A stretch of 64,000 nucleotides of DNA from Stenotrophobium sp050739895 (GTDB lineage: Bacteria; Pseudomonadota; Gammaproteobacteria; Nevskiales; Nevskiaceae). The position numbers and the translations under genes are program-made. Below the pieces are notes generated by a model, which was not told where the DNA came from, did no database searches, and worked only from the letters and a program-made list of their open reading frames with translations. The DNA is taken from NCBI GenBank assembly GCA_050739895.1, contig JBOICK010000018.1, positions 26,161 through 90,160 on the forward strand, written 5' to 3'. This document shows, piece by piece, positions 1 through 8,356 of this stretch. Position 1 is the first letter of the stretch, and each line of letters opens with the position of its first letter.

Positions 1-2
1 CG

Positions 3-278
3 GATCCGAACATTCTGTATGACCGGCTGGATCTGACTGTGGACGATGCCTGGTGCCTGCCGATGAAAGTGGAATTGTACGGAGGGGTGCCATGGAAAAC
101 CCTGGCGCTGGACCCGGACTCAGTTCGCCAGATCAATGGCCGCTGGACCGCAAGCCGCGCCACCCTGATCGATCTGCGCGAGCAGACCACCACGAAAATT
201 CAGACCAGCAACGATGTTGCAGACAAGCCGTTGCCTCCGGCCCTGTTCAATCCTGCCCAGTTCTACCATGAGCGTTAG
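3..278 (+). CDS. C-terminal part of an outer-membrane lipoprotein-sorting (LolA-like) protein, cut by the window edge
   Basis: The reading frame is open from the first base, so the start lies outside the window. The visible 91 residues include YDRLDLTVDDAWCLPMKVEL, followed by a short strand-rich stretch and an end at FNPAQFYHER. This resembles the C-terminal half of the periplasmic proteins annotated as outer membrane lipoprotein-sorting protein, which have a LolA/LolB-like fold. Their role is usually unproven and often linked to RND-type lipid exporters. No signal peptide can be checked. The next gene lies 89 bases downstream on the same strand. Identification is from sequence style only and is moderate. 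Confidence 0.5.
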   Translation, partial: DPNILYDRLDLTVDDAWCLPMKVELYGGVPWKTLALDPDSVRQINGRWTASRATLIDLREQTTTKIQTSNDVADKPLPPALFNPAQFYHER

Positions 279-367
279 TCGAGCAGAGTGAGGATGTTCG
301 AGGGGCGAGGCGTGCCAGCGGACAGCAAACAGGTAGTACGACATCAAGAGCCGGGAGTGGCAGGGAT

Positions 368-2170
368 ATGGATTACGCTGCAATTCTGAATCAGGCTCCG
401 CTCGCCGCGCACATGCCGGAGGCGACCCTGCGGCGGCTGGTCGACCTCGCCGAGCCGCTGCACTTGCAGGGCGGCGAGTATCTTTATGCCGAAGGCGACG
501 CGCCCGATTATTTTTATGTAGTGGTGAGCGGCCGCCTGCGCGTGTCCAACAAGGACGCGCTGGTCGGCTATATCGCGTTCGGCGAGCCGGTTGGTGAGGC
601 CGGCGTGATTTCCGGCGAGCTGCGCAATTCTACGGTGCGTGCCGTGCGCGACAGCGTGGTGCTGCGCTTGCCTCGTGTCGAGTTTCTCGACTTTCTCAAT
701 AACCACGCTGCCGCCGCGGTTGCGCTGACCCGTCGCCTCATATTTCGCCTGCGCCAGAGTCGCCGCGAACGTGAACTTTCGGCGACCTTCGGCCAGAGTA
801 CCTTTGCGATATTTCCGGCTTCGCACGATGCGCCGGCGATGGAGTTGGCGGAAATACTCGCGCGCGGACTGTCAGGCTGGCCCGCGGTGCGCGTGATCGG
901 CACCGCGCATGTCGATGCGATGTTCGGAGCGGGCAGTGCGCAAGCGCCGTATTCCGACCTTGCGGCATCGCGCAGGCTAACGGAATGGTTCTGCGCGCTG
1001 GAGCGCAAGCACCGGCATCTGATCTTCGTCGCCGACCGCGACGATAGTCCCTGGGCACTGCGCTGTCTGCGGCAGGCCGATCGCGTCCTGGTGCTGGCCG
1101 AAGCCGCGGCAGCGCCGGTCCAGGTACCGGCGCTTAGCGAGTGGCGCGGCGAAGAATTACCCCTGGCGCCGGTGGAACTGGTGCTGCTGCGCTCCGAAGG
1201 CGACCCCGCGCCGCATACGCTGAACTGGAAAGAGGCCACCGGCGCCCGCGCGCACTATTACCTGCACCCCTGGGACGAGCGCGAGCTCGATGCGATCACG
1301 CGCCAGATCACCGGACGCGGCGTGGGTCTGGTGCTGGGCGGCGGCGGCGCCAGGGGCTTCGCCCACATTGGCCTGCTGCGTGCGCTCGAGCAGTTGCAGA
1401 TCCCGGTGGACGTCTGCGGCGGCACCAGCATGGGCGCTTTCGTTGCGGCGATGACCGCCTGCGGGTTTGACAGCGTGCAGATGGCGCAGATCGCGCGCGA
1501 AACTTTCGTCGAGAACAATTACCTCAACGATTACACGATGCCGCGGGTATCGTTTATCAAGGCTCGAAAATTCCTGCGCCGCCTGCGCGAGGTTTTCGGC
1601 GATCGCCATATCGAGGAACTGCGCCGCTGCTTCTACTGCATTTCCACCAACCTCAGTACCGGTTCAGCTGTCGTGCACGATTCCGGACCGCTCGCAGAAT
1701 GGGTCGGCAGCAGCATGGCGGTTCCCGGCGTGGCGCCGCCCATCGCCTGGCAGGGAGATCTGTTATGCGATGGCGGCGTGGTGGACAATCTGCCGACAGA
1801 TGTCATGCAAAGCATGGAACGTGGCGCCATCATCGCCTGCAGCGTCAGTGCCACCGGAGATATCAGCCTGCCAGGCGCCGGTGCTCACTATCCCGATCCG
1901 GAAGCGATGCTGCAGCGCCAGCGTCCCAAGCAGGCGCGGATGCCGAAGCTCAGTGAAATCCTGATGCGCAGCGCCACACTTGCCAGCGACACTACGCTGG
2001 CAAGCGCAGCGGCGGAGCGCGCTGACATTTTCATGCTGATGCCGGTGCAACAGTTCGGCATGTTCGATTGGCCGGCGCTCGATCAGTTGATCGAGATCGG
2101 CTATGAGGAGGGGATGAAGTTGTTGACGCCTTTGCGCGCCCAGTTGTTGCACACTGGCGCAGTCGTATAA
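368..2170 (+). CDS. Cyclic-nucleotide-binding domain fused to patatin-like phospholipase (NTE/RssA type)
   Basis: This 600-residue protein has two recognisable parts. Residues about 10-130 form a cyclic-nucleotide-binding domain (EGDAPDYFYVVVSGRLRV, then a GEAGVISGELRNSTVRA phosphate-cassette-like stretch). Residues about 318-490 form a patatin lipase domain with oxyanion motif GGGGARGFAHIG (324 onward), nucleophile elbow GTSMG (Ser354) and DGG (Asp468), so the Ser-Asp dyad is intact. The middle (130-315) resembles the linker of neuropathy-target-esterase-like proteins. It probably hydrolyses phospholipid or lysophospholipid at the inner membrane, perhaps controlled by a nucleotide or simply by membrane docking. 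The start at 368 has a CAGGGA ribosome site. No transmembrane segment is obvious. Confidence 0.85.
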   Translation: MDYAAILNQAPLAAHMPEATLRRLVDLAEPLHLQGGEYLYAEGDAPDYFYVVVSGRLRVSNKDALVGYIAFGEPVGEAGVISGELRNSTVRAVRDSVVLRLPRVEFLDFLNNHAAAAVALTRRLIFRLRQSRRERELSATFGQSTFAIFPASHDAPAMELAEILARGLSGWPAVRVIGTAHVDAMFGAGSAQAPYSDLAASRRLTEWFCALERKHRHLIFVADRDDSPWALRCLRQADRVLVLAEAAAAPVQVPALSEWRGEELPLAPVELVLLRSEGDPAPHTLNWKEATGARAHYYLHPWDERELDAITRQITGRGVGLVLGGGGARGFAHIGLLRALEQLQIPVDVCGGTSMGAFVAAMTACGFDSVQMAQIARETFVENNYLNDYTMPRVSFIKARKFLRRLREVFGDRHIEELRRCFYCISTNLSTGSAVVHDSGPLAEWVGSSMAVPGVAPPIAWQGDLLCDGGVVDNLPTDVMQSMERGAIIACSVSATGDISLPGAGAHYPDPEAMLQRQRPKQARMPKLSEILMRSATLASDTTLASAAAERADIFMLMPVQQFGMFDWPALDQLIEIGYEEGMKLLTPLRAQLLHTGAVV

Positions 2171-2320
2171 TCTTTTACTGGAATCTGCGCATGATCGGAA
2201 ATTTTGTCATGCTGGCGAAGTCTGGCAGCTAGGTATCGTAGCGATTCACACTGCAATTCCGGATTCCAGCGTGTCCCGGAATCACGACTTTAATTTCACT
2301 AACGGAATGAAACTGAATTT

Positions 2321-2524
2321 ATGCACGCAGTCCTGTGGCCCTTGATGTTCGCACTGTTCACGGTGCCGGTGATGATCTGGCAGTGGCGGCGCGCACGCCG
2401 CGAGGCGATCGAGCGCCTGCGCGAGGAATTCCAGCGACGGATTGCTCAGCGGGTGCTGGAGCAATTGAGTGGCAGGCCGCAGCCAGATACCGAGGGCAGT
2501 AAAGGCGTCGCGCAAAAAAAATAG
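2321..2524 (+). CDS. Small single-pass membrane protein of unknown function
   Basis: The 67-residue product starts with a hydrophobic segment (AVLWPLMFALFTVPVMIW, residues 3-20). A very basic, probably helical stretch (WRRARREAIERLREEFQRRI) follows, then a polar tail ending in KK. This is the shape of a small inner-membrane protein with a cytosolic amphipathic helix. The ribosome site is weak (GGAATG about 15 bases upstream), and the last codons run into a run of eight A residues. It stands alone, convergent with the gene pair that ends at 2566. I do not recognise the family, and it could be non-coding. Confidence 0.45.
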   Translation: MHAVLWPLMFALFTVPVMIWQWRRARREAIERLREEFQRRIAQRVLEQLSGRPQPDTEGSKGVAQKK

Positions 2525-2565
2525 CGAAAATCCAGTCGTGTCCGATGACCGGATGGCTCGCTTCA

Positions 2566-3753
2566 CTACGTGATTCCAGTCGCAGCCAGTGCCGGCGACA
2601 GGCCCTGCGCCGCAGCCATCTGGACAATCCGGCGGTCCAGGTCCAGGTCCACGCCGCGGAATCCATCCACCACTTCGATAAATTCGCATTGCTTGGCGAA
2701 AGGCATGCGCCGGACGATATCCATCATCGGCTCCCACAGTTCGCCAACCAGCACGGCCTGCACGGCGCGCTCTATGGCTTCGCGTGACAGACGCGTGGCG
2801 GCGATGGCAAACGCGGTGCGTGTCGCATCGTCCAGCTTCTCCACCAGTGGCAAGACGGTGCGCCACAAGGCGTCGCGATCAGCGGCTTGCAACACACTAT
2901 CCAGCAACTGCGGGTTGTCGCGCAGGATGGGCAGATTGGCGACCTTGCGCTGATTTTCCTCGGACAGGCTGGCGACCACCGGCAGCAGATCACCCCACAA
3001 ACCCTGCCGCTGGACCCGATGGATGATGCGCGCGAGTACCGCGTCCTCCTGCGCGGCTGCGAGGTCGCCCAGTTCGCGTTTGAGCGAATAGCTGACGCTG
3101 GTGATCAGCGACAGGATTTCGTCCAACAGATCGACCTTGTCGTCCAGCACCAGCAGCATGGCCTTGCGGCGGCGCTCCAGCGGCAACATCCGGATCAGAT
3201 GATCGAGCTGGTTCCTCGAATCGACAAAAAAAGCGATGCGCAGCAGTTCGGCTTCATCCGTCACTGCATCAAGTACCGCCTGTATCGCCTCATCGGAGAT
3301 GAAATCAACGAAACGTCCGACTGTCGGATAGCTGCCTTGCTGGATCAACGCCAGCGCGATCGCCACGACATTCTTCACTGGCATCAACCGGATCAGGTCG
3401 CGTGCGCGTCTTGGGTCGAGATGCACACAGATGTTTGCGATGAATTGCGGTGACAGGTGAACCGCACTGAGGATGGCGCGCTTGGCCGGCATCTCGCCAA
3501 CCACGCGCGCACTCAGCATGGGTCCGAAAGCGCGACATAGTGGGATCACCATGATCACCGGCAATTGCGCCGCCACGGCGGCGAGCCGGCGGAATACCAG
3601 CTGATCTTGTGCGAACAGGCGTTCGCTGACTGCATCGCGCAGGCGCCGCAACTGCGTCTCCGGCAGGTTGCCGAGAAATGCCAGCGTTGTGCTATCAGCG
3701 CCGAGTAGTTGACTCAGCTTGACTGACTCTGCGCGCGCCGCCAGTCCGCTCAT
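2566..3753 (-). CDS. Unknown all-helical repeat-like protein, second gene of a coupled pair
   Basis: I chose the start at 3753 (MSGLAARAESVKLS), because its ATG overlaps the stop of the upstream gene in an ATGA arrangement, giving 395 residues. The protein looks entirely alpha-helical, with recurring units that alternate leucine-rich helices with MLPLERRRKAM- or MPVKNVVAI-like turns, reminiscent of helical-repeat scaffolds such as the MgtE N-domain. It has no signal peptide, clear transmembrane helix or catalytic motif. The coupling to 3750..3971 implies the two products act together. Function is unknown. I am confident that it is a real gene, because it is long, has proteobacterial codon use and shows a tight overlap. 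Confidence 0.7.
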   Translation of the reverse strand: MSGLAARAESVKLSQLLGADSTTLAFLGNLPETQLRRLRDAVSERLFAQDQLVFRRLAAVAAQLPVIMVIPLCRAFGPMLSARVVGEMPAKRAILSAVHLSPQFIANICVHLDPRRARDLIRLMPVKNVVAIALALIQQGSYPTVGRFVDFISDEAIQAVLDAVTDEAELLRIAFFVDSRNQLDHLIRMLPLERRRKAMLLVLDDKVDLLDEILSLITSVSYSLKRELGDLAAAQEDAVLARIIHRVQRQGLWGDLLPVVASLSEENQRKVANLPILRDNPQLLDSVLQAADRDALWRTVLPLVEKLDDATRTAFAIAATRLSREAIERAVQAVLVGELWEPMMDIVRRMPFAKQCEFIEVVDGFRGVDLDLDRRIVQMAAAQGLSPALAATGIT

Positions 3754-3971
3754 GTGCGCGCCGCCAGCTTGCCAAGAATCAGCGAGCGCAGAGGCTGCGG
3801 CAACGCGCGGCGCAGAGCGACGGTGACTTCTTCGCGCTGGTGCTTGCAAGCCTCGTCTATGGCGTGCTCCAGCTGAGCGAGTTCGGACGCTGACAGGCCG
3901 GACAGGGCAGACAGCGTTGCCGCGGGCCGCCGCAGTTTCGCGGCAATGTTCTCGAAGGCTCGTGTTTCCAT
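3750..3971 (-). CDS. Small unknown helical protein, first gene of a coupled pair
   Basis: The 73-residue product starts METRAFENIAAKLRR and contains a leucine- and alanine-rich helical middle (LSALSGLSASELAQLEHAIDEA). It ends in ILGKLAART. Upstream, read on the minus strand, AGGAGC precedes the ATG and is a good ribosome site. Its TGA overlaps the ATG of the 395-residue gene downstream, so translation is probably coupled. No family is recognised. The size and helical content suit a small adaptor for the larger partner. Confidence 0.6.
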   Translation of the reverse strand: METRAFENIAAKLRRPAATLSALSGLSASELAQLEHAIDEACKHQREEVTVALRRALPQPLRSLILGKLAART

Positions 3972-4011
3972 GGTCAGGCTCCTGTTTTTTCCGTTATGGG
4001 CATGCGCATGA

Positions 4012-4425
4012 TCAGTCTCGGCGCGACCACAGTCGCATGATCAGCGCCACGCCCAGTCCCCAGACGCCGTTGAGCAGCAGCGCACCGATGATGATTTTCG
4101 GATCCCAGCCGCCGGCCATGCCCATGCCCTTGAGCGGCATCACCACGAACCACGCGACCGCGCTGGGACCGATGGCGCCGATCACAGCGGCGCGCAGCCA
4201 GAATGCGCCGCCTCTGGCATTGGCGATCAGCAGCCACAGCACTATGCCCCAGACGCCACCCCAGAACGACAGCGAAATCACTTGCGGGATGTGCAGCGGC
4301 GCGGTGGCCGCCATCGCGTAGGGAGCGTGCGGCGCGATGCCGGCCATGTAAAGCAATCCGAGCAGCCCCTGATGAAACACCAGAGTGGAAACGAAACCGG
4401 CGACGAACGACTTGAGGTGCTGCAT
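4012..4425 (-). CDS. Unknown inner-membrane protein with four predicted helices
   Basis: The 137-residue product is mostly hydrophobic. Likely membrane segments lie at about residues 6-28, 47-67, 75-97 and 110-130, separated by short loops, and the protein ends in RLWSRRD. The conserved-looking stretch FHQGLLGLLYMAG near the N-terminus and the glycine-rich loops recall small membrane proteins that accompany redox or lipid genes. I cannot assign a family. GGAG lies 8 bases before the start. It is transcribed away from the flavoprotein gene at 4559, leaving a 133-base divergent promoter region between them. Confidence 0.65.
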   Translation of the reverse strand: MQHLKSFVAGFVSTLVFHQGLLGLLYMAGIAPHAPYAMAATAPLHIPQVISLSFWGGVWGIVLWLLIANARGGAFWLRAAVIGAIGPSAVAWFVVMPLKGMGMAGGWDPKIIIGALLLNGVWGLGVALIMRLWSRRD

Positions 4426-4558
4426 CTGGCGCTCCTATGGAAGACGGTGAGACCGCTGTCAGTGTAAAACGGTTTGTCGCTTGGCGGAAACAGGCGGAAA
4501 CAGGCGGGAAGCGGTGCTTGCGGTTAGGCTAACGACCTTTGCGATACAGGTTTGCGGC

Positions 4559-5734
4559 ATGCAATACGACGTTCTGATCATCGGTGCGGGCGCCGCTGGC
4601 CTGATGTGTGCGCTCACTGCGGGGCAGCGCGGCCGGCGTGTGCTGGTGATCGAGCATGCCAATCGAGCCGGCAAGAAAATCCTGATGTCCGGTGGCGGGC
4701 GCTGCAATTTCACCAACCTGCACACGACTTCGGCCAATTTTCTCTCGGAAAATCCGCACTTCTGCAAATCCGCGCTGGCTCGTTATACACCGCATGATTT
4801 CATCGCGATGGTCGAACGCCACGGCATCGCTTATCACGAGAAAGAGCTGGGGCAACTGTTCTGTGACGAATCATCGCGGCAGATCGTGCGCATGCTCCTG
4901 GATGAGTGCGCAGCGGTGAATGTACGCATCGAAGTCAATTGCGAGGTGGAGCGGGTGCAGCGCAGCGAGGGTGGCTACAGGTTGTTCACCGCGCTCGGCA
5001 CATTCGCGGCGCCGTCACTGGTGGTGGCAACGGGCGGTTTGTCGATTCCCACTATGGGCGCCAGCGGCTTTGCCTACGAACTGGCGCGTCAGTTCAATCA
5101 TGCAGTGCTGCCGACGCGCGCCGGGCTGGTGCCGCTGACGCTCAGTGGCAAACATATGGAGCATTACGCCGATCTCAGCGGCGTGGCGCTGATGGTGGAG
5201 AGCGGCTGCAACCAGCAGCGCTTCCGCGCTGGCATGCTGATTACCCATCGCGGCATCAGCGGCCCGGCGATCTTGCAAATCTCATCCTACTGGAAACCCG
5301 GTGACGATCTGCGCGTAAACCTGTTGCCCGACGATGATGCCTCTGAATTGCTCGGCACGCAGCAGGAGGCGCGTCCGTTGGCAGAGTTCAGGACAGTGTT
5401 GGCCGATCTGCTGCCCAAGAGGCTGGCCCAGCGGATCTGCGAAATCTGGGTGGTGTCGAAGCCGATGCGGCAGTACCGCAAGTCCGAACTGCACCATATC
5501 GCCGGGTTGCTGCAATCCTGGCCGATTACCGCCAGCGGCACTGAGGGTTATCGCACCGCCGAAGTCACTCTGGGCGGCATCTCCACTGACGAACTGTCCT
5601 CGGCGACGCTGGCCTCAAAAAAGACTCCGGGCCTGTATTTTGTCGGCGAAGCGGTGGATGTGACCGGCCATCTCGGCGGCTACAATTTCCAGTGGGCCTG
5701 GGCTTCCGGCCACGCCGCCGGGCAGGCGGTGTGA
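4559..5734 (+). CDS. HI0933/YhiN-family FAD-dependent oxidoreductase
   Basis: The 391-residue protein begins MQYDVLIIGAGAAGLMCAL, the dinucleotide-binding GxGxxG of a Rossmann FAD domain. GKKILMSGGGRCNFTN, typical of HI0933-like flavoproteins, follows at about residues 40-55. The C-terminus carries GLYFVGEAVDVTGHLGGYNFQWAWASG, the second FAD-contact motif of this family. The frame is open upstream to 4481, but the Rossmann strand must begin at once, so the ATG at 4559 is the start. Members are cytosolic flavoproteins of poorly defined substrate; some act in nucleoside or queuosine-linked or tRNA metabolism, but none of that is shown here. Confidence 0.85.
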   Translation: MQYDVLIIGAGAAGLMCALTAGQRGRRVLVIEHANRAGKKILMSGGGRCNFTNLHTTSANFLSENPHFCKSALARYTPHDFIAMVERHGIAYHEKELGQLFCDESSRQIVRMLLDECAAVNVRIEVNCEVERVQRSEGGYRLFTALGTFAAPSLVVATGGLSIPTMGASGFAYELARQFNHAVLPTRAGLVPLTLSGKHMEHYADLSGVALMVESGCNQQRFRAGMLITHRGISGPAILQISSYWKPGDDLRVNLLPDDDASELLGTQQEARPLAEFRTVLADLLPKRLAQRICEIWVVSKPMRQYRKSELHHIAGLLQSWPITASGTEGYRTAEVTLGGISTDELSSATLASKKTPGLYFVGEAVDVTGHLGGYNFQWAWASGHAAGQAV

Positions 5735-5749
5735 CCTGGAAAGTTCGTT

Positions 5750-7720
5750 TCAGTTTTGCAATGCCGAGGCCGGAACCGCCGGGATGACGACGCTGGACGG
5801 ATGTGTGGCGTCGCTGTAGATCGTCAGTGTACCGACTGCCGAGTTGAGCAGTGTAGGCACCGGCGGCACGCCCTGCGGCAGGTCGCTGGCACCGATCGCC
5901 ACACGCAGGCTGTGACCCTTGGCGATCATCGCGCTGGTCGGGAAGATTTCCACCGGCACCAGCACCGGCGTGCCGCTGGTCAGCGGCTGCACCGATGCCT
6001 GGGTAAACGGATGCCAGGGCTGGATCATCAGGCCGTTCATGTAGCGTGAACGGCTGGCGTCCACCGCGCGCAGCGAGGCAGTCTGGAGGCCATTGGTGAG
6101 CGCGGTGACGTTGCCGCTGCCGTCGACATCATCCACCCGCACCGACAGGCCGGCGTCGCTGGCGGTAGTCGAGATCCAGACGTCGGCTTCGATCGGACCG
6201 TTCAGATAAGTATCCGCGGGCATCGGTGCAGTCTGGTAAGTAACATCGGTCAACTCAGCCACGCTGTCATCGGTCTGACACGGCAGCGGAATATAGCCGG
6301 TGATACCGGCCGTCCACTGATCCGTGCTGATTGAGCACAGGCCATTGAGAGGCTCCTGCACCACCGAGTTCGAGGCTTCGCCCGCCACCGGCGCGGTTGT
6401 GGATAAGCTCTTGTCACCATGCAGATACAGCTTCTGCGCCTGCACCTGTGGATTCGGCCAGTCGGTAGAAGTCACGTAATGGCCATAGCCGGTGACGAAC
6501 TGGGTCACATTCGGCAGTTTGTCGGCGCCTACGTTCATGCCTTTAACATACTGGTCGAACCATTGAAGTTCGATGTGATCGAGCACCGGAACATTGTCCA
6601 CGGGTAGTCCGGTGCCGGTCGCGGCCTGCAAGTGGGTCCACGGTCCGATCAGTAGTTTGGCCGGCACATGCGTCTTGAGCGTCTCGTAGGTCAGGGGCTC
6701 GCTGCGTTGGAACAGGTCGTGCAAGCCGCCGACGACGAAGGTCGGCACATTGATCTTGCCGTCGTTCTCCAGCGGTGAGCGAATCGCCCAGAAATCGCCG
6801 TCATAAGCGGTGGCGGGTGTCCCTGCCAGTGCGTTCAGGATGGTCGGGGCCTGAAATGCGGTGACGTTGAGAATATGCGACAGCACAATCGGAATGCCGG
6901 TCTGCGGATCGGTCAGGGCCGTCGGATCGGTCACGCCCAGCGCCGAGACCAGCCCCAGCCAGATCGGGATGAAAGTGGGATTAACCTGCCCGCCGGTGAA
7001 CACGATATCGCGGTAGCCGTCGCCGATCGGTACGATCGGGAAGGCGGCTTTAACCACCGGGTGATCCTGCGCTGCGGTGATGACCGCGGTGATGCCAAGA
7101 TATGACACGCCGTAGAGGCCGATGGCGCCGTTGCTCCAGGTCTGTTGCGTGACCCAGTTCACTACGTTGCCGTAGTCCGACTGCTCGGTTGCGCCGAAAG
7201 CCTCCCAGGTGCCCTGAGATTGCCCGGTGCCTCGCACATCCACCACTACTGTTACATAGCCGTGTTCAACAATGTACGGATCGGCACCACCCAGCGCAGC
7301 ACCCACACTGCCGGCAAATGAATCGGCACCGCCGTTGTAGGAGGTCTGGACCAACAAGGCAGGGAAGGTGCCGTCAACGGCCTTGCCGCTGCTGTCGGCA
7401 GGCAGGCTCACATAGGCGGCAAGCTGGGTGCCGTCCGGCATTGTGATGTACTGAACATTCTGTGACACGGTCCCGGGGTAAAGCGTCGGCGGATCGTAGT
7501 TCACCCACTTTGCACCAGCGTTGCTGGTGATGGACGTGCCGGGTTGACTGGTCAGGGCGCGTGTGCCGAGTGTGGTCCAACTGGCTGTTGCGCTTGAGGC
7601 CGGGACGGAATCCGCAGCTGGCGTGGATGATGGACTGCAGCCGGTCAGGGTGACCGCAACGCTCAAAAGCGCCGGAGTCAGACATGTTGTTGTGACAAGC
7701 TTTGTAAGGCGCACACCCAT
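5750..7720 (-). CDS. Secreted or lipoprotein CocE/NonD-family serine hydrolase (X-Pro dipeptidyl-peptidase S15 fold)
   Basis: The frame opens at 7744, but GTGGAG sits just before the ATG at 7720, so MGVRLTKLVTTTCL is the likely start (656 residues). A signal peptide leads to a lipobox-like LTGC at about residue 28, so it is probably a lipoprotein or exported. The S15 alpha/beta-hydrolase core follows, with VVDVRGTGQSQGTW and the nucleophile motif GLYGVSYLG. A jelly-roll C-terminal domain starts near residue 440 (LYLHGDKSLST, EADVWISTTASDAGLSVRVDDV). Such enzymes cleave esters, acylated compounds or proline-terminated peptides. The substrate cannot be told from sequence. The gene is convergent with the flavoprotein, 15 bases away. 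Confidence 0.82.
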   Translation of the reverse strand: MGVRLTKLVTTTCLTPALLSVAVTLTGCSPSSTPAADSVPASSATASWTTLGTRALTSQPGTSITSNAGAKWVNYDPPTLYPGTVSQNVQYITMPDGTQLAAYVSLPADSSGKAVDGTFPALLVQTSYNGGADSFAGSVGAALGGADPYIVEHGYVTVVVDVRGTGQSQGTWEAFGATEQSDYGNVVNWVTQQTWSNGAIGLYGVSYLGITAVITAAQDHPVVKAAFPIVPIGDGYRDIVFTGGQVNPTFIPIWLGLVSALGVTDPTALTDPQTGIPIVLSHILNVTAFQAPTILNALAGTPATAYDGDFWAIRSPLENDGKINVPTFVVGGLHDLFQRSEPLTYETLKTHVPAKLLIGPWTHLQAATGTGLPVDNVPVLDHIELQWFDQYVKGMNVGADKLPNVTQFVTGYGHYVTSTDWPNPQVQAQKLYLHGDKSLSTTAPVAGEASNSVVQEPLNGLCSISTDQWTAGITGYIPLPCQTDDSVAELTDVTYQTAPMPADTYLNGPIEADVWISTTASDAGLSVRVDDVDGSGNVTALTNGLQTASLRAVDASRSRYMNGLMIQPWHPFTQASVQPLTSGTPVLVPVEIFPTSAMIAKGHSLRVAIGASDLPQGVPPVPTLLNSAVGTLTIYSDATHPSSVVIPAVPASALQN

Positions 7721-7906
7721 TTCAATCTCCACGGGCCCGGTCAATGATCGGGCGGATTCTAGGGGATCAGCGGTACGGGTTCATTTGCCATGGAGCCAAA
7801 CGGGCTTGGCCGGTAGGTAATATCTACAATTTTCGTCTGGTGGTGATGCCGTCGCATTTTTCAGATCGACTGGCTAGAGTGACGCACGAGATATTTGGAG
7901 AATGTC

Positions 7907-8302
7907 ATGGATTACGAATGCACGGCGCTGGTGACCTTGTTGTCACTATTGTTTTATTGGGTGGTGATGTTCAACGTCGGCCGCGCGCGCGGTAAATACG
8001 GAGTGAAAGCGCCGGCCATCAGTGGCGATCCTGCGTTTGACCGCGTTTTCCGCGTGCACCAGAACACCATGGAAGCCTTGGTCCTGCAGTTGCCATCGCT
8101 ATGGTTGTTCGCAATCTATGTGTCGGATTGCTGGGCAGCAGGCCTAGGGCTGGTATGGATATTGGGGCGCATCATCTATGCACGCGCCTACTATGCTGAT
8201 GCCGGCAAACGTGGGACCGGGATGCTGATTTTGACACTGGCCAACGCCGTTTTGTTTCTTGGCGCGCTGATTTCGTTGGGACTGGGGATTTACCGCTCGT
8301 GA
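7907..8302 (+). CDS. MAPEG-family membrane protein (microsomal glutathione S-transferase-like)
   Basis: The 131-residue product has four hydrophobic segments and the MAPEG signature region: RARGKYGVKAPAISGDPAFDRVFRVHQNTMEAL, then an aromatic-rich loop and GRIIYARAYYADAGKRGTG. In this family the loop residues bind glutathione or lipid. Bacterial members may conjugate or reduce lipid peroxides, but the activity of this one is unknown. GGAG lies 7 bases upstream of the ATG at 7907, which I prefer to an upstream in-frame TTG at 7895. A strong inverted repeat follows the stop. Confidence 0.85.
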   Translation: MDYECTALVTLLSLLFYWVVMFNVGRARGKYGVKAPAISGDPAFDRVFRVHQNTMEALVLQLPSLWLFAIYVSDCWAAGLGLVWILGRIIYARAYYADAGKRGTGMLILTLANAVLFLGALISLGLGIYRS

Positions 8303-8312
8303 CAGCAGGCAT

Positions 8313-8341
8313 GAAAATGGCCAGCATTGCCGGCCATTTTC
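8313..8341. terminator. Bidirectional intrinsic terminator between the MAPEG and acyl-CoA dehydrogenase genes
   Basis: GAAAATGGCC pairs perfectly with GGCCATTTTC around a 9-base loop. The stem itself ends in four A or four T, so each strand shows a T run at its 3' side. It lies between two convergent genes (stops at 8302 and 8357) and so can serve both. Confidence 0.7.
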
Positions 8342-8356
8342 GAGGGTGATACCGCG

